From NCBI GenBank assembly GCA_903821415.1, contig CAIJLF010000023.1, positions 1-5,304 of the forward strand: a stretch of DNA of 5,304 bases, given 5' to 3'. Below the pieces are notes generated by a model, which searched no databases, had not been told where the DNA came from, and saw nothing but the letters and a program-made list of their open reading frames with translations. The first letter of the stretch is position 1. Each line of letters begins with the position of its first letter. The DNA comes from an uncultured bacterium (GTDB lineage Bacteria > Patescibacteriota > Minisyncoccia > Phycocordibacterales > UBA9973). The translations under genes were made by a program, and so were the position numbers. Below, piece by piece: positions 4,382-5,304 of this stretch.

Positions 4382-5238
4382 TTATGCTGCCATATTACTC
4401 ATTTGTCCGACCTGATTAAATTGAGCGAGTTTGTTTAAAGTTTTTTGGAGTTTATCAGCCTGAACTTCTGCTTTTCTCTCGAGAATAGATTTTTTAATCG
4501 CATTCATCTTTGCATTAAAAGCATCTCTGGCGTACCAGGCTCTTAATGTAGCAGTATCTATAGCATCCTTTCCATACTCAACTGCCTTACCGTAATTATT
4601 TTTTATACCCTCTTTGGCTGCTGTTAATTTATCAACTGTTCTATCTTTTATTAAACTTCCAACAGCTTCGGCTGTTGCAGCTTTATCCTTCAAATAATCT
4701 CCTGTTTTCGTAATTTTTTCTGAAGTATATTCCTTTGCTTTTTTCCATCCTTCGGATGTAGTTTCATAAACAGAAGCCATTCCTTTACCTGCCCAAACGC
4801 CAAATTGTTCGGCTTTGGCACTTGTGTATTCATTAAATTGTTTTAAATCATCACCTACAGATTTAACTCCTTCTACTACTTTCCCACCAACAAATGAAGC
4901 TCCAGCAACAACACCATCTTTAACATAACCAGCTTCTTCTCCTATCTTATTTCCAACAAATTTAGCTCCGGCAACAGTAGCTTCTGGACTATTTAGAACT
5001 CCAACTGCTCCAGACTTAAAAAGTCTTCCTAAACCAGCTGCTCCTTTACTAAGCCAACCAGAAACCTTGGTTTTTCACTACTTAGAGATTCTGCTATCTT
5101 ATTGTATCTCACTTCGCCTTTACTGATTCCCTTTTCAAGTCCAGCATTATTTTGAGCCTCTACTTGAGCCTCAACTTGAGCCTCTACTACAGCTTCTACT
5201 TTTTCTGATTTGTTATCCATTGGTCCTTTATTATCCAT
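4382..5238 (-). pseudogene. Hypothetical amphipathic repeat protein, interrupted by a one-base frameshift
   Basis: Two overlapping minus-strand frames read as one gene. The first starts at ATG 5238 (MDNKGPMDNKSEK) and runs to a TAG at 5029-5031. The second is open from 5074 down to the TAA at 4382-4384. Restoring one base at the five-T run at 5071-5075 (A run on the coding strand) joins ...SLSSEK to TKVSGWLSKG... and gives 285 residues. The N-terminus has VEAQ repeats (residues 14-29). The middle (about 57-130) is Gly/Ala/Val-rich with two similar units, VAGAKFVGNK and VAGASFVGGK, 22 residues apart. The rest is Lys/Ala/Glu amphipathic helix (GWKKAKEYTSEK, DYLKDKAATAE) reminiscent of LEA or phasin-type proteins; this is a resemblance in character, not a family assignment. 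The protein has no cysteine or clear membrane helix, and a net positive charge. The second frame has an internal ATG at 4780 (132 residues), a possible remnant start. A sequencing or assembly error is the simplest explanation; true mutation or recoding is possible. An alternative start is the second MDNK at 5220, preceded by AAAGGA. Confidence 0.7.
5152..5199 (-). repeat. 12-bp in-frame tandem repeat, four copies, encoding Val-Glu-Ala-Gln
   Basis: On the plus strand the units are TTGAGCCTCTAC (5152), TTGAGCCTCAAC (5164), TTGAGCCTCTAC (5176) and a degenerate TACAGCTTCTAC (5188). On the coding strand they encode VEAV then three VEAQ blocks near the N-terminus of the interrupted gene. Because the unit is a multiple of three, copy-number change would alter length by four residues without breaking the frame. 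Confidence 0.85.
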
Positions 5239-5268
5239 ATAATATAACTATATTATTAATATGATTCT

Positions 5269-5277
5269 ATTATATCA
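5269..5277 (-). promoter_or_regulatory. Extended -10 promoter of the minus-strand operon (TGATATAAT)
   Basis: Read on the minus strand, TG-A-TATAAT occupies 5277 to 5269, identical to the element before the response regulator. It ends 30 bases before the ATG at 5238, so the predicted transcript has a leader of roughly 24 bases, unlike the other three units. The leader is almost pure A/T with no Shine-Dalgarno sequence before the first ATG. No convincing -35 is found at 16-18 bp. A second TATAAT (5285 to 5280) lacks the TG extension. Confidence 0.6.
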
Positions 5278-5304
5278 CTATTATAATTTTAAGGATATAC
5301 AACA

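Noticed and set aside
4015..4415. Two plus-strand open frames (4015-4197 and 4215-4415) over the acidic gene
   Set aside because: They are Leu/Phe/Ser-rich complements of the Glu/Lys-rich minus-strand gene. They run against the operon and have no promoter, and the second crosses the boundary between the two minus-strand genes.
5066..5080. Programmed -1 ribosomal frameshift as the explanation for the broken gene
   Set aside because: The coding-strand sequence GAA AAA CCA does not give a tandem slippery heptamer, and I see no clear upstream Shine-Dalgarno-like stimulator or strong downstream hairpin. It is retained only as a minor alternative.
1..5304. CRISPR arrays, transposases, tRNA or rRNA genes
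   Set aside because: I saw no spaced direct repeats of CRISPR type, no transposase motifs with terminal inverted repeats, and no tRNA or rRNA signature on either strand.

Overview
This is an AT-rich, densely packed bacterial window with short intergenic gaps and almost no Shine-Dalgarno sequences. Every intact gene reads with the standard code; the roughly 730-codon recG has no in-frame TGA. The RecG variant, the minimal MscL, the soluble sensorless kinase and the apparently leaderless starts together suggest a Candidate Phyla Radiation (Patescibacteria) genome. That assignment is inference from recalled family features, not a database result.

Left part, plus strand (1-1755): the last 23 codons of an unidentified gene, about 90 bases with no recognised gene, and a strong hairpin, then a compact signalling and osmoprotection cluster. 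The cluster is mscL (mechanosensitive channel), a soluble HisKA/HATPase histidine kinase with no sensor domain, and a single-domain CheY-like response regulator. mscL and the kinase gene are 4 bases apart and surely share a transcript. The regulator lies 23 bases further on and also has its own extended -10 promoter. A hairpin overlapping the regulator's stop codon closes the cluster.

Middle (1777-3960): a full-length recG (727 aa from the ATG at 1777), the DNA branch-migration helicase, with its own promoter. Its motif VI and its helicase domain 1 both differ from textbook RecG.

Right part, minus strand (4007-5277): a two-gene operon convergent with recG, separated from it by a long bidirectional terminator. 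The first gene (5238 to 4382) encodes a glycine/alanine/lysine-rich amphipathic protein resembling LEA or phasin-type helices in character. It is broken by one apparent base deletion at a 5-base homopolymer. The second (4375 to 4007) encodes a very acidic helical protein. Neither is recognised as a named family.

The most striking pattern is regulatory. The exact extended -10 motif TGNTATAAT occurs before all four transcription units recognised here. In front of mscL, the regulator and recG it ends only 6-9 bases before the ATG, which predicts leaderless (or nearly leaderless) mRNAs. Two of these promoters directly abut the hairpin that ends the preceding unit.
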